51,014 nucleotides of DNA, from positions 1 through 51,014 of the forward strand of contig CAITUP010000074.1 of NCBI GenBank assembly GCA_903895595.1, given 5' to 3'. Shown here in pieces: positions 50,945 to 51,014 of the stretch. The position numbers and the translations under genes were made by a program. This DNA comes from an uncultured Acetobacteraceae bacterium. GTDB taxonomy: Bacteria > Pseudomonadota > Alphaproteobacteria > Acetobacterales > Acetobacteraceae. The notes beneath the pieces are model-generated. The model ran no database searches. It was not told the origin of the DNA and saw only the letters and a program-made list of their open reading frames with translations. Numbering within the stretch: the first letter of the stretch is position 1; the number at the start of each line of letters is the position of its first letter.

Positions 50945-51014
50945 GGCTTGTCCCGGGGACCAGGACAAGCACAAACTCGCGATTCCCTGCCCGTATTGGT
51001 CCCCGGGACAAGCT
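50945..51014. repeat. Inverted-repeat element at the window end
   Basis: GGCTTGTCCCGGGGACC (50945-50961) pairs with GGTCCCCGGGACAAGCT (50998-51014) in 16 of 17 positions, with a 36-base centre. This is the CCCGGG-rich dispersed repeat type seen in alphaproteobacteria. It may continue past the window. Confidence 0.75.

Noticed and set aside
1-51014. CRISPR arrays, transposases, phage structural genes
   Set aside because: No regularly spaced repeats and no such protein families seen on either strand.

Overview
The window is GC-rich, densely packed chromosomal DNA from an alphaproteobacterium. The elongator tRNA-Met type, the short-form HisG, the dispersed 'CGTCATGGTCGGG' palindromes and the general gene content suggest the Acetobacteraceae/Rhodospirillales, but that placement is inference from style, not from a marker gene. 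No rRNA operon, CRISPR array, transposase or integrase is visible. Most of the window is ordinary catabolic, transport and housekeeping gene content, with several decayed loci and palindromic repeats in the gaps.

Layout. 0.1-1.25 kb: a tRNA-Met gene, a small gene and a DUF2335 membrane-protein gene, closed by a 32-nt near-copy of the tRNA interior that sits inside a 9-bp inverted repeat (a tRNA-flanked mini-island). 1.5-8.2 kb: an OmpA-domain lipoprotein-like gene, a ThDP-dependent 2-hydroxyacyl-CoA lyase/oxalyl-CoA decarboxylase homologue, a four-gene polar amino-acid ABC transporter (binding protein, two permeases, ATPase), and an RNA ligase. 8.2-12.5 kb: an Uma2-fold nuclease overlapping the RNA ligase, a CocE-type hydrolase, a Fic protein whose catalytic motif is altered, and a repeat-filled gap. 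12.5-20.8 kb: a molybdopterin oxidoreductase, an AbrB antitoxin with a chopped PIN toxin, hisG, a class III CoA-transferase, an MFS transporter, a broken membrane-protein gene and DUF29. 20.9-26.9 kb: a peptide-type binding protein, an AbgB-like M20 amidohydrolase, 3-methyladenine glycosylase, a 21-codon ORF with a 14-nt full-length Shine-Dalgarno sequence, the PEP-synthase regulator and an omega-aminotransferase. 26.9-36 kb: an envelope/exopolysaccharide-flavoured group (double VanZ protein, O-antigen-ligase-like polymerase with a large insert, secreted propeller-like protein), a haloacid dehalogenase and an AsmA/YhdP-like protein. 36-41 kb: glnE-bcp, ogt and a quinone oxidoreductase. 41-46.7 kb: a benzoate/catechol operon benA-benB-benD-catA-catB under a divergent LysR regulator. 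46.8-51 kb: an SDR, an unknown four-helix membrane protein, a Tat-type NodB deacetylase and an FAD oxidoreductase, ending in a palindromic repeat.

How the genes work together. The clearest pathway is benzoate to cis-diol (BenAB), to catechol (BenD), to cis,cis-muconate (CatA), to muconolactone (CatB). The reductase BenC and the isomerase CatC are absent here, and the LysR activator carries an apparent one-base deletion in its helix-turn-helix, although a textbook ATAC-N7-GTAT operator lies in the divergent promoter. The amino-acid ABC genes form one complete importer. The most unusual observations are the tRNA-flanked mini-island with its D-arm-less tRNA-like end, the Fic protein that has lost both its catalytic His and the acidic residue of the core motif, the Uma2-RNA ligase overlap, and the mini-ORF whose ribosome-binding site is complementary to the entire 16S 3' tail and which is followed by a terminator-like hairpin.
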